Positions 35,968 through 48,723 of a stretch of DNA of 64,000 nt are shown here, piece by piece. Position numbers and translations under genes: made by a program. Within the stretch, counting starts at the first letter, position 1. Each line of letters begins with the position of its first letter. This DNA is from Solirubrobacter sp963798325. Its GTDB lineage: Bacteria > Actinomycetota > Thermoleophilia > Solirubrobacterales > Solirubrobacteraceae. Under the pieces are notes generated by a model. The model saw only the letters and a list, made by a program, of their open reading frames with translations, had not been told where the DNA came from and searched no databases. The DNA lies in assembly GCA_963798325.1 (NCBI GenBank), contig CAWCSS010000008.1:1736001-1800000 (forward strand). The letters run 5' to 3'.

Positions 35968-38900
35968 TCAGAGCCGCAGCAGGTGGTCGAACACCAGCGA
36001 CTCACCCACGACGCGGTAGACCCCATGGGGGGTGAGGTCGACGTTGCCCTGGTCGTCGATCGAGTAGGCGCCGAGCACGCTGATCCGCTCGCCTGCGGTG
36101 AGCAGGCGCTTGGCCACGGCGGACCGGTCCTTGCCGCCGCTCTCGATCGCGTCGAGCAGCAGGCGCATCGCCTCGTAGCCGTAGAGCGCGTAGCGATCCG
36201 GGTTCGCGTCCCCGAACGCCGCCTCGTACGCCGTCGCGAACTCCCGGCCGGCCGGCGGGAAGGCCTCGGGTGGGATGCCCGGCAGCGCGAGCATGAGCCG
36301 GCTCGCGACCGCCGCGGGCACGCCGCCGGCCCGCGTGCTGACGAACCGTGCGTCGGCCAGGCCCGATCCCCCGAGCAGCGGCAACTCGGGCGACGCCGCG
36401 GTGACGTCCTTGAACAGCTGGACGGCGTTGTTGGCCACGGTGCCGCAGAAGATCAGGCACCCCGCGCCGGAGGACTTGATCTTGGCCGCGATCGAGCGGA
36501 AGTTGGCCGCCAGCGGGTCGATCGCGTCGTTGCCTGCGACCGCGACCCCGGCGGCCGCGGCCGCTGCCTCGACGTCACGGCTCAGCGGAGCGCCGTAGGC
36601 TCCGCGGTCGTTGAGGATGTACGCCGAGGCGTGCCCGTTCTCCCGCGCCAGCGCGGCGATCGCGGCCCCTTCGCGGGCGGTCTCGGGCAGCACCCGCAGG
36701 TTCATCGGCGCGGGCGGGTCGTTGGCCCCGGGGACGACGCCGTTGGGGTCGCCGAGGCTCAGTTGCGGGACCTTCGCCTCGTTGAGGATCGGGATCGAGC
36801 GCGCGGTCGCCGCCCAGTCGAGCTCGCCGATGTAGCCGATCGCCGACGCGTCCGCGGCCGCTTTGCGCGCGTTCTCCGCCGTCGCGTCCGGGTTCCAGCC
36901 GTCAGGACCGGAGTCGTCGAGTGAGACGTGCTCGATCGCGAACCGCGACGTCCGCCCGTCCGCCTGCTCGAGCGCCAGCCGGATGCCGTTGGCGGCGGCC
37001 TGCGCCTTGGCGCTCGAAGGACCGCGCAGCGGCAGGCTCGTATAGATCTTCAGCGTGTCGACGGCGCCGCCGGCGTCGACGAAGAAGCGGCTGGTGAAGT
37101 CCGAGGCCGCGCTGATGCCCGCGCCGTCGAGCGCGCGGTCGTCGAGGTCGACGATCGGCGCGTTGCCGGTCCCTCGTGCCCGCACGGTGAAGATCCACGG
37201 CCCGGCGGCGGGGGCCTGCACGGGGCTCAGCGCCTCGGGGTCGTGCGGCGAGAACGTGATCCGCGAGACCAGCCCGGGCTCGCTCTCGAACGGGTACGGC
37301 TCGAGCGTTCCGGGGATCGTTCGCGCGGCGCTCTCGGCCTCGGACGAGTGGCGCACGGTCACGCTCAGGGTGTCGGCCGTGATGCTCGCGAAGCGGACGT
37401 TGTCGCTGAACGCCAGCAGCACGGCGCGCGGGCCGGTGCCGGGCGCGAAGCGGGCGCCGTCGGCGGGGTTGACGTGCTCGATCGAGACCAGCGGGGCGGG
37501 GCCGGTGAGGTAGAACCAGCTCTCGAAGTCGCCGCCGCGGAAGCCGTCGCCGGAGGGCAGGCGCAGGTCGATGTAGGTGTCGTAGCCGTCGTTGCGCGGC
37601 CGTCCCACGACGTCGCCGTCGAGCGGGCGCTCGCCCGTGCGGTCGAGGATCGCGTTCCCCGCCAGGCGCACGCGGCAGCGCACGGGCCCGCCGAGGTCGC
37701 GCACCCACCGGCCCACGCTGTCGGCGTCGACGCCGGTCGGCACGAACGTCCACGACGCGCCGGCCAGGTCGATCCGGCCGTCGACGATCAGCGAGCGCCG
37801 CAGGCCGGTGAGGCCCTCGTCCTCGACCGGCACCTCGAGCGTGACGACGAACGTGTCCGGCGTCGCGCTCGCGGGATGCATCTCCTCCGAGAACGTGACC
37901 CGCAGCCCGAGCTGGAACTGCGCCAGAGCGAAGAACCGGTCGTTGGTCCAGTTGATGCCGCCCGCCACGACGCGCGGCCACTCCTCGCTCTCCGGCAGCC
38001 GCTCGTAGATCTCCTCCAGCGCCTCCTGGACGGTGTCGGCGTCCGTCTCCACGCGCGCGCCGGCGAAGGCGATGTCGTCGGCGTCGAGGTCGCACGGATG
38101 TGAGAAGCGCTCGTCGAGCCAGGCCACGAGCCTCGATCGGGTCCACGGCGGTGCGGTATTCGAGCAGCGCGAGCGGGGCGAACCGGCGCTCCGGGCCGTG
38201 CGGCGAGGCCCGCCACGGCCCGTTGGCGTTCTCACCGCGCACGCGCGCCTCGTACTGCCAGTACTGGCCGGGCCGGTAGGAGCCGGTGGCGGTCAGCGTG
38301 ACCGTGATCCCGTCCTCGAGCACGAACGGCCCGCCGACGCCGCCGTCAGGCTCGGATCAAGCCGTGCCAGCGGCGCAGCTTCAGCCCGGCGTCGGGCAGC
38401 GTGCCGTAGCGTGCCGAGAGTGGGACGGGCGTGACGCCGTCGGTGGGGTCCACGAGCGTGAAGGCGACGTCGTCGCTGAGCGCCGAGGCGTCGACGGCGG
38501 CGAGCTGCGCGAGCTGCCCGACCGCGCGCCGCGCCGGGGCGAAGCCGCCCGCGCTGACCTGCGCGAGCGCGTCGTCACCGAGGTCGATGACGCTGGCTGA
38601 GGACCTCGACGATGTCGCCCGTCGGCCAGCGGCGTGCCGGCGTCGAAGACGCAGGTTGCGGCTCTCGTCCACCCGCGCCGCGAAGAGCTCGCTGCCGTTG
38701 TCGCGCGACCACTTCAGCCGCAGCTGCGTCAGCGCCCGCCGCCGGTGTGGACCTCGATCCGGTAGAGGCGGTTGTCGGCGCCGCGGTAGCCCGCGGCGTC
38801 CGGGCAGCGCGCACGGGTCGGTGGTCGGGGTCGACTGCGGGACGTCGACGATCAGGCCGCCGTTGGAGGACTCGACGCGATCGAACGCCGCGCGCAACGC

Positions 38901-39848
38901 GGCGGGCGTGGCGCCGCCGCCCGTGATCTGCGCGAGCTTGACCTGGCCGAGCAGCTCGGTGCGCGCGGTCGTGTCGCCGGGCCCAGCGCCTCCTCGCGGA
39001 TGCCGGGGTCCTCGACGGCGGTGATGTGTCGCTCCCACGCCTCGAGGTAGGCGACGAAGCGGGCGCCCGTCGCGGGCGTCGCGAGCAGGCCGGCGAGCGG
39101 CGGAGCCGGGGTACGGGCTCGCGTTCCACGGGAAGCCGGCCGCGTCGGGGAACGCCGAGGACGGGAAGACGCCGCCGCCGCGGGCGTGGGATGACGAGGC
39201 CGTCGACGTGGTAGCTGCCGGGCGCGACCCAGAAGGCCGGGTCGGCGCCGGCCAGCTCGTCCTGCTCGAGCAGGAACAGCCAGACGGCGGCGCCGGCGGG
39301 GAGCTTGAGCTGCAGCGGGCGCAGCGACGCGCCGTTGGTGTTGAACTCGACCCGGTGGATGCCGTCGGGCGAGCCGGCCGAGAGCGGGACCGGCTACGCC
39401 GTTGACGTCGATCGTGGTCGCGGCCTCGACGCGGGCCCAGAGCGCGGCGCGCGACACGTGGCCGGATCGGCGCCGGCCGGTAGCCGGCAGCGTCACCGAC
39501 GCCGGCGCCCGCGCCGGCGGCCTCGAGCGTAGCAGCGCCGGGTAGCGCTCGGCGTAGCGGTAGCGGTAGTCGACCCACACGTTCGGCGTGCCGGTGGCAC
39601 GTGATGTCCGTCGCTTCGGCGAAGACGCCGAGCAGCCGGCCGGCGGTGACGAGGAAGCCGAGGTCGGGGCTGCCGGCGGCGCAGCCGAGCCCGCGCGTCG
39701 TCGCGCGCACCTCGTCCGAGGAGCGCGTCGACGGACGCCGCGACGTCGCTGTCGAGCAGCGGGCCGGCCCATGCTGCAGCAGGACCCGCCGGTAGTCGCG
39801 ACCGCGCTTGCGGTCCGGCTCGTGCCCGCGGGAGTAGTCGCCGTGCAT
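35968..39848 (-). CDS. DUF6519 eCIS tail protein fused to LivK-like periplasmic-binding domain (frameshifted)
   Basis: Reconstructed length is ~1,293 residues. The N-terminus (MHGDYSR, YRRVLLQ, then LLDSDVAASVDALL after repair near 39765) and LEDGITVTLTATGSYRPGQY match DUF6519 proteins of eCIS loci. A middle beta-rich part (VSIEHVNPADGARFAPGT, VLLAFSDNVRFASITAD) resembles SbsA Ig-like domains. From about 37053 to the stop the frame encodes a full ~360-residue type I periplasmic-binding domain of the LivK kind: LKIYTSLPLRGPS, GIRLALEQAD, IGYIGELDW, PILNEAKVPQLS, DRGAYGAPLSRDVE. The part below 38.1 kb is intact; above it several single-base slips occur (one is an extra base near 38131). The fusion frame itself, from the Ig-like part into the LivK part, is unbroken, so the fusion is real. 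Confidence 0.85.
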
Positions 39849-39863
39849 GCGCTTGCTCCTCCC

Positions 39864-42800
39864 TCAGTCGATCCTGATGATGCCGGTCACGAGCCCGGCC
39901 GGTGTGAACTCGGCGAGCCGGCTGCGCGAAGCCCGCCATGCGCTCGGCGAGCTGCGTCGAGGCTGAACGCGCCCATCTCCGATCCGTTCTCCGCGCCGCG
40001 CGCTGATCGCCGGGTCGCAGTCCTCGCGCAGCCGCCACCAGCCGGGGTCGCGCCGGTTGCGCGAGACGATCCGCAGCGGCGACGTCGGTCGCGATGCGGT
40101 GCACGCGCGGCAGCGTCGAGTCGCTGGTGACGCGGCTGTAGCGCACGCAGCCGTGGAAGCGGTCCTCGACCGTCGACGCGCCCGTCGAAGATCGACCTCC
40201 GAGGCCTCGAGCACGCGCACGAGCACCGTGCCGCCGACGGAGACGCGGATCGAGCTCGACGCGACCGGTCGGCCGCGCGCAGCGCGACGTCCGCGGCGCG
40301 CTCGACGATGCTGTCGGCGATCGTCAGCGCGCCCGGCCCGTCGAGCGCGAGCCCGGCCGTCTGGCAGCGGGTGACCGTGACGTGCGCGCCGCGTCGACGT
40401 CGCCGAAGCGCAGGCGCGTTGGCGGCGTCGCAGGACGCGTGCAGAAGCTCGAGCGCGACCGTGCGCGCCGGCGGCAGCGCCATCACCGTCGGGTCGGCGC
40501 CGCCGAACGCGAGCCCGAGCAGCGTCAGCGACGCATACGGCACCGGGCGGCCGGGACCGGTCCAGGCGGGACCGACGAGCACCGTCGGGCCGCTCGCGCT
40601 CGGCGGCCTGGAGCGTCAGCGACGGCGCGGCGCCCGCGGGGGCGGCGGGCCACACCGCGTCTCGTCGGGGTAGGTCGCGCTGTCCTCGAACTGCACGACC
40701 TCGTCCGTCGGCCTCGGTCTGCCACGCGTCCTCGACGGCGGCGAGCGCGGCCCCGGGCGACGTCGTAGCGCGGGATCGTCGTGCCAGTCGGCCGGCGCGT
40801 CGGGGTGCAGCGCGCCGCTGCGCGTGACCAGCCGCGTCGGGCGGGGGAGCCGCACGTCGAGCACCGGCTCGCGGCGGCCGGCCGCGCGCCGATGTGCATC
40901 GTCGCGCCCTCCTCGTAGTCCGTGGTCACGGCCGGCACCGACGCCGCCACCGGGCCGTCCGGCCAGCGCTGCGGCGGCTCCTCGGCGGCGAACGCGAACA
41001 GCCCGTGGGTGACGTCGACGTCGAGCCGGCCGCGCTCGGTGAGCGCGAGCGATCGCGGCGGCGACGCGGCCAGTCCTCGCGGTCCCACGCGCACAGCCGC
41101 CGCCAGCGCACGCTGCCGGCGCCGCAGCCCCGCGGCCTCGCGCGATCGGCGCGACGCTCGCCCAGCGACATGCGCCGCGCCGGCGGTCGAGCCGGCGGCC
41201 CAGGTCGAGCCGTCCTCGCCGACGCGCACCGGCTCGCTCGCGACGCGCGTAGGGCGCCGTCCAGCGGCCACGCCGCGGCGCTTCGGCTCCGCGTCGAGCT
41301 GGGGCAGGTGGATCAGCACCGTGCGTGCCGTCGTCGGCTGCTCCAGGCGACCTCGCCGGGGCACAGCGTGGCGGCCTCGCGAGCACTCGAAGCGCACGGC
41401 GAGCGCGACGCGGTCGGGGTCGTCCTCGCGCAGCGCGCGCGACCGCCGCGAGTCGCTCTGGACCGCGGCGGCGGGCACCGCGGTGCCGTCCAGGGCCAGC
41501 GCCGACCAGGTCGCCGTGCTCGGGTCCCGCCCGGTCCACGCGAGCCGCTGGAACGGCCGGAAGCCGGCCCGCCGCGGCCGTCGAGCTGCACCGCGAAGGT
41601 CAAGCGCGCACGCGCTCGCCAGCGGCACTCGGCGAGGCCGGACGCAGCCGGCGCACGGGGGCGCCGTGCATGACCGCGGGGCCGCGGCCGGGCGCGGCCG
41701 GGCACGCGGTTGAGCATGCGCGGCTCGGCTGCGGCCGGCAGCGGCGGCCAGGCCGCGCCGGGGCCGGTGGCGAGCAGCGCCGCCGGATCGAGCGCCGGCA
41801 CGCCGCCGGGCTCGGGCATCGGGTCCCGCGTGTCGTACAGGCTGCCGTCGAGCGGCGACGTGCAGCAGCCGCTCGCCGACGATCTCGCAGCGGCGGGATC
41901 GTCACGTGCAGCACGCCGCGCAGGAAGCCCTCGCGCGCCAGGGCCGTCGTCGGTCGCGGCCAGCGCCGCGCCGGCGCGGCGCTCGCGATCTCGAGCGTCG
42001 CGCCGGGGAAGAAGCGCGCCGGGCGCGCCGCCGAGCGGCGACAGGCGCAGCAGCGCGACCGTCGCCGCCGGGGCCGCCCCGCCGGCCGTCGCCTGGCCGA
42101 CGACGCCCGCGGCGTCGAGGTCGAGGCTCGCGCGTGGCGTGAACGTGGCCGGGTTCGGTCGCCAGCGCCGGTCCCGGCGCCGGTGACGGTGGCCAGTCCG
42201 AGCTCGACCCGCACCGGGCCGCGCCAGCCGCGCGAGGGCTGCGTCGAGCGCCGTCAGCGTGACGTCGCCGTCGCGCGAGCTGCGGGCGGCCGACGCGCGG
42301 TGCTCGGCACGCGCTCGGCCGCGCGCGGCGCCCGCGATCCCCGCCGGCAGCCCGCAGACGCGGATCGTGAAGCCGCCGTCGACGCCGAACCAGCGCTCCG
42401 GCGCGGCGGCGAAGTGCTGCTCGGAGATGCGGTCGACGAACGGCTCGCGGTCGCCGGCGGGCCGCGCGGCGCGCGCGCAGCGGCGCCGCACGCCGAGCGG
42501 GATCGAACGTGAAGCGCGCGTCGGAGCGCGGCGAGCCGAGCGGTCGTGCGCGGTCGCCTCGCGCAGCGGGAAGGTGACGTCGGCGTGCAGCCAGTGCGCG
42601 ACGTGGCGCGGGTGGCGGCGGCCCGTGGTGGCCGAGATCCGGCCGCACGTCGACGGCGTGGAAGAGCGCGTCGAGCGGTCCGTCGGCCTGCTCGGCGACG
42701 ATCGCCGGGCGCACGTCGGCGACGACGCGCTCGGCGCGGACGAGGTCGAGGTCCTGCGCGAGCTGGATCCGCTTCCAGCCCTCCTGCAGCACGACCGGCT

Positions 42801-43173
42801 GGCCGGTCAGCTCGGCGCCCATCTCCTCCAGCGCGCCCGGGCGTGCCCTTGCGCCGCCGCCAGCCGACCGTGCCGCGCACGTCGCGGCGGTTGGACGTCG
42901 GCGTCGGGGAACACGAGCCGCGTCCCGACCATCTCGGCGAGGTAGGGGATCATCGCGGTCGTCGGCGGTGTCGATGAAGAGGTCGGCGTGCAGCTCCTGG
43001 ATGCTCTGGCGCAGCACGGCGAGCGGCGCGGCCAGCACCTCGAGCAGGCGCTGCAGGTCGTCGCGCCCGGCCGGCGGCTGCGTCGGGCACGCGGTACATC
43101 GCCGGGCAGCGCGTCGTAAGAGCCGCTGCGCGACCAGCGCGAGCACGTCGGCGTCGTAGGGGTAGTCGGTCAC
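39864..43173 (-). CDS. large eCIS tail/baseplate-associated protein (frameshifted)
   Basis: The span corresponds to ~1,100 residues but is cut into many frames. Readable parts are the start TDYPYDADVLALVAQRLL, QSIQELHADLFIDTADDR, GAELTGQPVVLQEGWKRIQ, DADVLF-like beta regions, GATMHIGARP, and near the end TLPRVHRIATDV and GSEMGAFSLDAARLAERM. The GSEMGAF motif near the C-terminus and the N-terminal tail-like part are found in the ~1,000-residue proteins encoded after the baseplate genes of many eCIS clusters. The function is presumed to be a baseplate extension or fibre support. Its GTG overlaps the stop of the preceding baseplate gene (GTGA). Confidence 0.72.
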
Positions 43174-45694
43174 GTCGCCAGCCCCAGGACGGTCAGGGTC
43201 GAGGGCGTTCGGCGTCGAGCCGCAGCCACTCGTCGACGCCCGCGGGGACGACGTCGGCGAGCACGACGGTGGCGCGCGAGAAGAACGCGTCGACGCGCAC
43301 GCCGATCACGCCGGGCAGCGCCTCGAGCAGCGCGTAGACCTCGCTGCAGGTAGGCGGGCTGCCCGAGCCCGCGCGCGCGAACGTGAACAGGCCGCCGGCG
43401 CCGTGCAGCGCCGCGCGCACGGCGTCGCTTGACGATCTCGACGAGGTAGGCGGGGTCGGGGTCGACGGCGACGGCGAGCTGCACGTCGCGCGCCTCGGGG
43501 CCGGTCAGCAGCGTCAGCGGCACGCGTCGACGTCGCGGCGCGCGTCGAGGAACGCGCGCACGGCGTCGGGCGCGGGCGGCGGCTCGCCGCTCGCCGTCGG
43601 CGACGACGAGCACGACGCCGCGCGCCTGGTCCCAGCGCGCCGCGGCGCGGGCGATGCCCGGCATCGTCAGCGCGAGGTCGGCGAGGTCGGCGACCGAGAC
43701 GGCACGGTCGAAGGTGCGGATCCAGCGGGTCGACTGCGAGCGGACCGCCGCCGGCGTCGGCCGGCTCGGCGCCGCCGGAGACCGGCGTCGACGTTGACGA
43801 CGCGGGCGAGCAGCGGGTGCGCGCGCTTGAGCCGGCTCAGCCGGCGCGGCTCGACGTCGCCGGCCGCGGCCGAGCCCGACGCGGTAGACCGCCGCGCACG
43901 TTGCGGTCACCCGACGGCGGCACGGCGCCGTTGCGGCCGTCGCCGAAGACGACCGTGGTGACGCCGCTGCTCGTCGGTCATCGCTGCGGTAGTGGCGGTC
44001 GTCGGGCGCCGCTGTCCGCGAAGTCCGTCACGCGCTCCCAGAGCACGTCGTCGACGCGGACCTCGAGCTCCGGCTCGCCGCCCGCGACGCCGGGCAGCAC
44101 GGTGACCGGCGATTCGCGCAAGGTGAAGCGCTGGAACGCGCTCACGCCGTCCGAGCCGCCGAGCGTCTCGCGCACGGTGCGCCCGTGCGAGACGCGCGCG
44201 ACGTTGCCGAAGACCTTGAGGTCGTCGAGGATCCAGCCGCCGTCGGGCGCGGCGCCGACGCGCCGGGTCCCACCAGATCCGGGTCTGGCCGTCGGCGAGC
44301 TCGGCGCGGCGGATGGTCACCACCTGGGCGGCGTCCTCGGCGAGCGTCGCTGAACACGAGCGGGCGGCCCGGGGTGAGCGTCGGCAGCTGGCCGGGGAGG
44401 TCGAGCGACTGCCCGAGCGGTGCGGTGCTGCGGGCGTCGACGGCGAGCGGCGACGCTCGTCTTGCCAGTCACTCAGCCAGTCCGCCGGGAACGGGTGGTC
44501 GGTGCGGACGAGCGGTTGCGGCCGTCGCCGACGCGGATCGCGGTGACCGTGCCGGAGATGGTGGCTCGAGGACGGTCTGCGTCGCCTCCTTCGGCGTCGA
44601 CCGTCGTCGTCCGAACGCCGTCGCCGGTCTGGGTGAGCGTGACGTCGTGGCGGATGAAGGTCTCGTCGGCCCGGCGGCGCAGGGTGACGGCGGCGACGAC
44701 CTCGTCCACGACGCTGGACGACGAAGTTCGCGTTGCCCGCACGGCGCACCATGAACGAGCCCGTCAGCGGCGCGTCGAGCTGCTCGGACAGGTAGACGTC
44801 GGCGGCCTCGTAGCCGCGCGCCGTCGGCGCGCTGGACCTCGTACCAGATCGTCGTTGCCGGTGCGAGACGTTGGTGGCGGCCCTGACGTCGGCGGGTGCG
44901 AACAGCGCCGGGTCGGCGTTGGCGCCGAAGGGGCGCAGCGTCCGCGCGGGGTGGGCGAGCAGGCGCGGCGGATCGGCGGGGTCGACCGTGATCCGCGACG
45001 GCGAGACCGGGCGGTCGAGCGTGATCCGCGTGACGTCGGCCTGCTCGGCCACGGACTCGCACGACGAAGCCGCTCCAGAGCGGGCCGATGAACGCGACCA
45101 CGTCGCCGGGCGCGAGCCGGTGTCCGACGCCCGCCAGCCGCAGCTCGGTCGCGCCCGCCTCGATCACCGCGGGCGTCGTGGCGCCGATCGGGAGCAGCTC
45201 GTTGAGCCGCGCGTCGACGGCCACGTCGTCGCCGGTCTCGTAGTCCTGCGAGGGCTGCTCGCCCAGCGGCACGCTCGCCAGCGCGAGCCCGCGCCTCGAC
45301 CGTCCCGTCGACGCCCGCCTTGGCGAACAACACCGCGAACCCGGACGCGGCGAGGCCGGGGTCCGGGTCATACGCCAGCCGGCGCGCGTGCCGGACCAGG
45401 CTCGACCGCGGCCTGCGCGGTGCTCAGGTAGGCCTCGCCCGCGTACTGGCGCTGGTAGACCGAGAGCACGTGCCCGACCAGCGCCGAGAGCTCCATGAGC
45501 GTCTGCGCGACGTCGGGCTCGGGCGAGGCGCGGTCGGGTCGGGGAGCGGCCGGCCGAGGCCGCTGCACGGCGAGCTGGTCCTGCAGCGAGAGCAGGTCCG
45601 CGTACTGCAGCGGCAGGTAGTCCAGCCGCTGCAGATCGCCGGTCTGCTCGCTGCCGGTGGAGCGTGACGGGTGGGGGATCGGCGGGCGGCTCAT
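43170..45694 (-). CDS. baseplate J-like wedge protein 2 (frameshifted)
   Basis: Reconstructed from several frames, this is ~840 residues. It starts at ATG 45694 (RLDYLPLQYADLLSLQDQLA, EPDVAQTLMELSALVGHVLS), continues with ELRLAGVGHRLAPGDVVAFI and GVSAFQRFTLRESPVTVLPG, and ends with WIRTFDRAVSVADLADLALT and YALLEALPGVIGVRVDAFFS. This is the Afp12-type baseplate assembly protein related to phage gpJ. Extra bases are evident near 43966, 43985 and 44007, and removing them restores the frame. The ATG overlaps the previous stop (ATGA). Confidence 0.82.
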
Positions 45695-48353
45695 GCGTCG
45701 GGCAGGGGTGGGAGGGCGAGCAGGTTGTTGGGGGCGTCACCGTCGGCGACGGTCCGCAGGTAGGCGCGGCCGGCGCCGGTGTGGCCGATCACGACGTCGA
45801 CGGGATCACCGATCGGCTCCTCGACGAAGAAGCGCCGTCCGGCCTGTATGGCGGCGATCGCCTCTTCCGTGCTCAGGCGCCAGCGGGTGCCGTCGGCGTG
45901 GGTCCCGCCGATGGCGAAGATGCGCGTCTGCGGTTCCCCGGCGAGGTGGCGGTCGATGCCGCTGATGCGCCACGCGCCGGCGTGCGTCGTCGCCCGCGCG
46001 CTCGCGCCGCTGTGGTCGAGCCCGACGACCTGCGACCTCGAGGATGCCGTACTCCGGGAAGTCCGGGTCGGCGTCCAGGCGCGCGACCGTCGTCCCGCCG
46101 AGCCGGATCACGTCGCGCACCGCCGGGTCCTCGCGCTCGGTCAGCGGCGCGGAACGCGGTCGCCCGCACCGAGCGGACGCCGGGGATCCCCTGCACGAAG
46201 GCGAGCAGGTCGCCGAGCCGCACGGTGTCGCCGAAGCTCAGCCGGTCGGGATGGAACCAGCCGGGCCGCTCGGCGCTGCCCGGGCGCAGTTCGGCCAGCA
46301 CGCGATCGCGGACGCGGTGGGCGGCGAACCCGGGCTCGACGCAGAGCGCGAGCCGGACCTCGAGCGGGACGTACTCGGCGGCCAGCACGACGTGCTCGCG
46401 GCCGGCCATGCGCAGGGCATCGACGTGCGCGTAGACGGCGCTCTTGCAGCTCCGGGCCGAGCTCGTCCGCGCCCTCGGGGTCGACGAGCACCATCACCGT
46501 GTTGAACAGGCCCCCTGCCTGTCGCGCCGTCGGCGCGCCCGACGCCCGGGACCTGCATCGCCACCGTCGCGTAGTCCTGCAGCGCCACCGCGCGCTGCAG
46601 CGGGCCGTGGCGCAGCGACGCGGGCAGCTCCTCCTGCTCGCGCGCCAGCGGGTGCGGCGCGCGCCCGCCGCTGGCGGGGACGACGTTGGTCACCGACACC
46701 GCGCCGAGCGCCTCGAGCGAGACCTGCTCGTCGGTCCCGGTGGCCGGCTGGACGATGTCGATCAGCGTGCCCAGTCCGACGTTGCCCGCCACGGCGTCGC
46801 CGACGCGGTAGCGCAGCTCGATCCGCACGGCCGGCTCGCCGGGGGTGGCCATCGGGACCTCGCGGCCGCGCACGCCGTCGCCGAACCCCAGCCAGACGCT
46901 GCCGTCCTCGTCGGCCGCGGCCGTGTAGTGCAGGTCGAAGGAGTTCGAGCCGTGCAGGTGCTCGACCGCCGTCCACGGCGTATCCGAGATCAGCACCTCA
47001 AGCGCCGGGCGGCTGACGCCGTCGCCGTCGTCGTCGTGCACGACCGGCCATTCCGGCACGCGCAGCGAGCGCAGCAGCCGGCCGCCGCCGGGGCGCTCGG
47101 TGACGATGCTGGTGCGGCGGGTGAGCGCGATCGGGATCTCGTTCTCGCGCGGCTTCGAGGCCGGCCACGGCCACGCCGCGGCGCGCCGAACACGGCGTCG
47201 ACGAGGTTGGCGTGCAGGGCGAGCGGCGTGGAGGACCACGGCGTGAGGGCCTGAGCGAGCGGCTCGCTCCAGCGCAGCTCGGTCACCTCGGCGTCGGGAT
47301 CGCCCCGGGCGCGTAGGGCTGGCTCGGATCCGCGACCCAGCCCGCCGCGGTGACCCTGCGCGGCGCCGCCGACAGCGTCACGAGCTGCGAGAAGGACCCC
47401 TGCACGAACGCCAGCCGGTCGCCCGCGGCGAGCTCGGCGCCGTGCCCCCACAGCAGCAGCGTGCGCGCGCCGGCCGGGACGGTCGCGTCGCGGGCGCCCG
47501 GGAAGGCCGCGACCCGCAGCACCGTGCTGTCGTTGGCCGCGCGCACGCGCGTGCGTCGCGCGACCGTGAAGGTGACCGGCTGCTCGTCGGCCGACGTGCG
47601 CATCCGCACCTGCAGACCGGCCGGGACGAACCCCGAGACGCCGGCGTCGAACGCCAGCACCGTCGTCGGTCCGCGCCCGTCGTCGAGCGCGCGAGCCGAG
47701 CAGGAGCGCGTGCTGGCGCAGCGAGAAGCGCTGGCGGGCGGTCTCGATGAACGCCTCGTTGGCCACGCGATCCTGGTAGTAGCTGTGCATGTCGCCGCCC
47801 CACGCGAGCAGGTCGAGCAGCATGCGCTCGAAGCTCGCCGGCGACAGGTCGGTCATGCGTGGGTTCTTGACCTTCACCCAGTCGGCGAGCAGCCGGACGA
47901 AGCCGTTGTAGTCCTTGGTCAGCAGGTCGACGGTCGGCGGCTGCGCGGGTGGGCGGCGCGCCTCGTCCTCGGGGTCGCGGCAGTCGCCGACCTCGCAGTC
48001 GATCGTGAAGCGGAACTCGGCGGTGGCGAAGAACGGGTGCAGCGGCGCGCCGCCGCCGCTGGGCAGCTGATCGTGTAGGGCGAGTGGTCGCCGAAGCCGC
48101 GGAAGCGGATGACCACCGTGTGGCCGTCGACCCCGGGCTGGTCGATCAGGACCTCGCGGTCGGGCGCGGGCAGCCGGCGGCCGCCGCCGATCGCGACGTC
48201 GTCGGCGGTCAGCCGGTCGTCGGGCTGGTTGAGGTGCGCGGTGACGACGGCCGGGAACGCGGAGCCCTGGAAGAACTCGATCGAGAGGAAGCGGATGCCC
48301 TGCCACGGCGTCCCGTCCAGGCGCCCGGCGTCCCAGCTCAGCGGCGCGCCCAT
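45691..48353 (-). CDS. baseplate J-like wedge protein 1 with C-terminal DUF3892 domain (frameshifted)
   Basis: Reconstructed, it is ~885 residues. The start is MGAPLSWDAGRLDGTPWQGI. The body has the Afp11-type hallmark LLTKDYNGFVRLLADWVKVK with ASFERMLLDLLAWGGDMHSY, then VWLGFGDGVRGREVPMATPG and DYATVAMQVPGVGRA. The last ~110 residues switch to a DUF3892-like module (WRISGIDRHLAGEPQTRIFA, IGGTHADGTRWRLSTEEAIA, GRRFFVEEPIGDPVDVVIGH), which I do not expect on this protein. Several slips occur (for example around 46020, 46440, 46545, 47190 and 48070). The ATG overlaps the stop of the gp25 gene by one base (TGATG). Confidence 0.85.
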
Positions 48354-48722
48354 CAGAGCACGATCTCCAGGTTGCGGGGGCGGCGGTCGGTGCGGCGCCG
48401 GTAGGCGATCGTGATCAGCATCTGGCCGCCGGCGGGGTCGGTCCCGATGTCGACGGCGTCGATCAGGGCCTCCTCGCCGAGGTCGCGCCGCAGCCCTTCG
48501 CCGACGCGGAACTCGACCGCCGCCAGCGGTCAGCTCGTCGAGGCCCTCGAAGACCGTGCGGTTCAATCCGACGCCGAACCGGGGCAGGTTCACGCGCTCG
48601 CCCGGCGCGGTGAACAGCACCGCCAGGATCTTGTCGCGCAGGTGGCGATCCTCGTCGTCGGTGACCGCGATCGCGCCGCGGTCGTCGCGCAACTTGAAGG
48701 GCTGGTAGACGAACTCGGCCAC
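48353..48722 (-). CDS. gp25/GPW-like baseplate wedge protein (one frameshift)
   Basis: This protein has ~122 residues after repair: RDDRGAIAVTDDEDRHLRDK, ILAVLFTAPGERVNLPRFG, GLNRTVFEGLDELT, then AAAVEFRVGEGLRRDLGEEA and the final strand RRRTDRRPRNLEIVL. This is the lysozyme-like gp25 fold that nucleates sheath assembly (Afp9 type). One extra base near 48525 breaks the frame. It starts at a GTG and overlaps the next gene by one base. Confidence 0.9.
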
Positions 48723-48723
48723 G

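Noticed and set aside
33979..36924. 981-codon plus-strand open frame opposite the glycosyltransferase fusion and LivK part
   Set aside because: Arg/Val/Gly-rich shadow without motifs; both minus-strand genes beneath it are clear.
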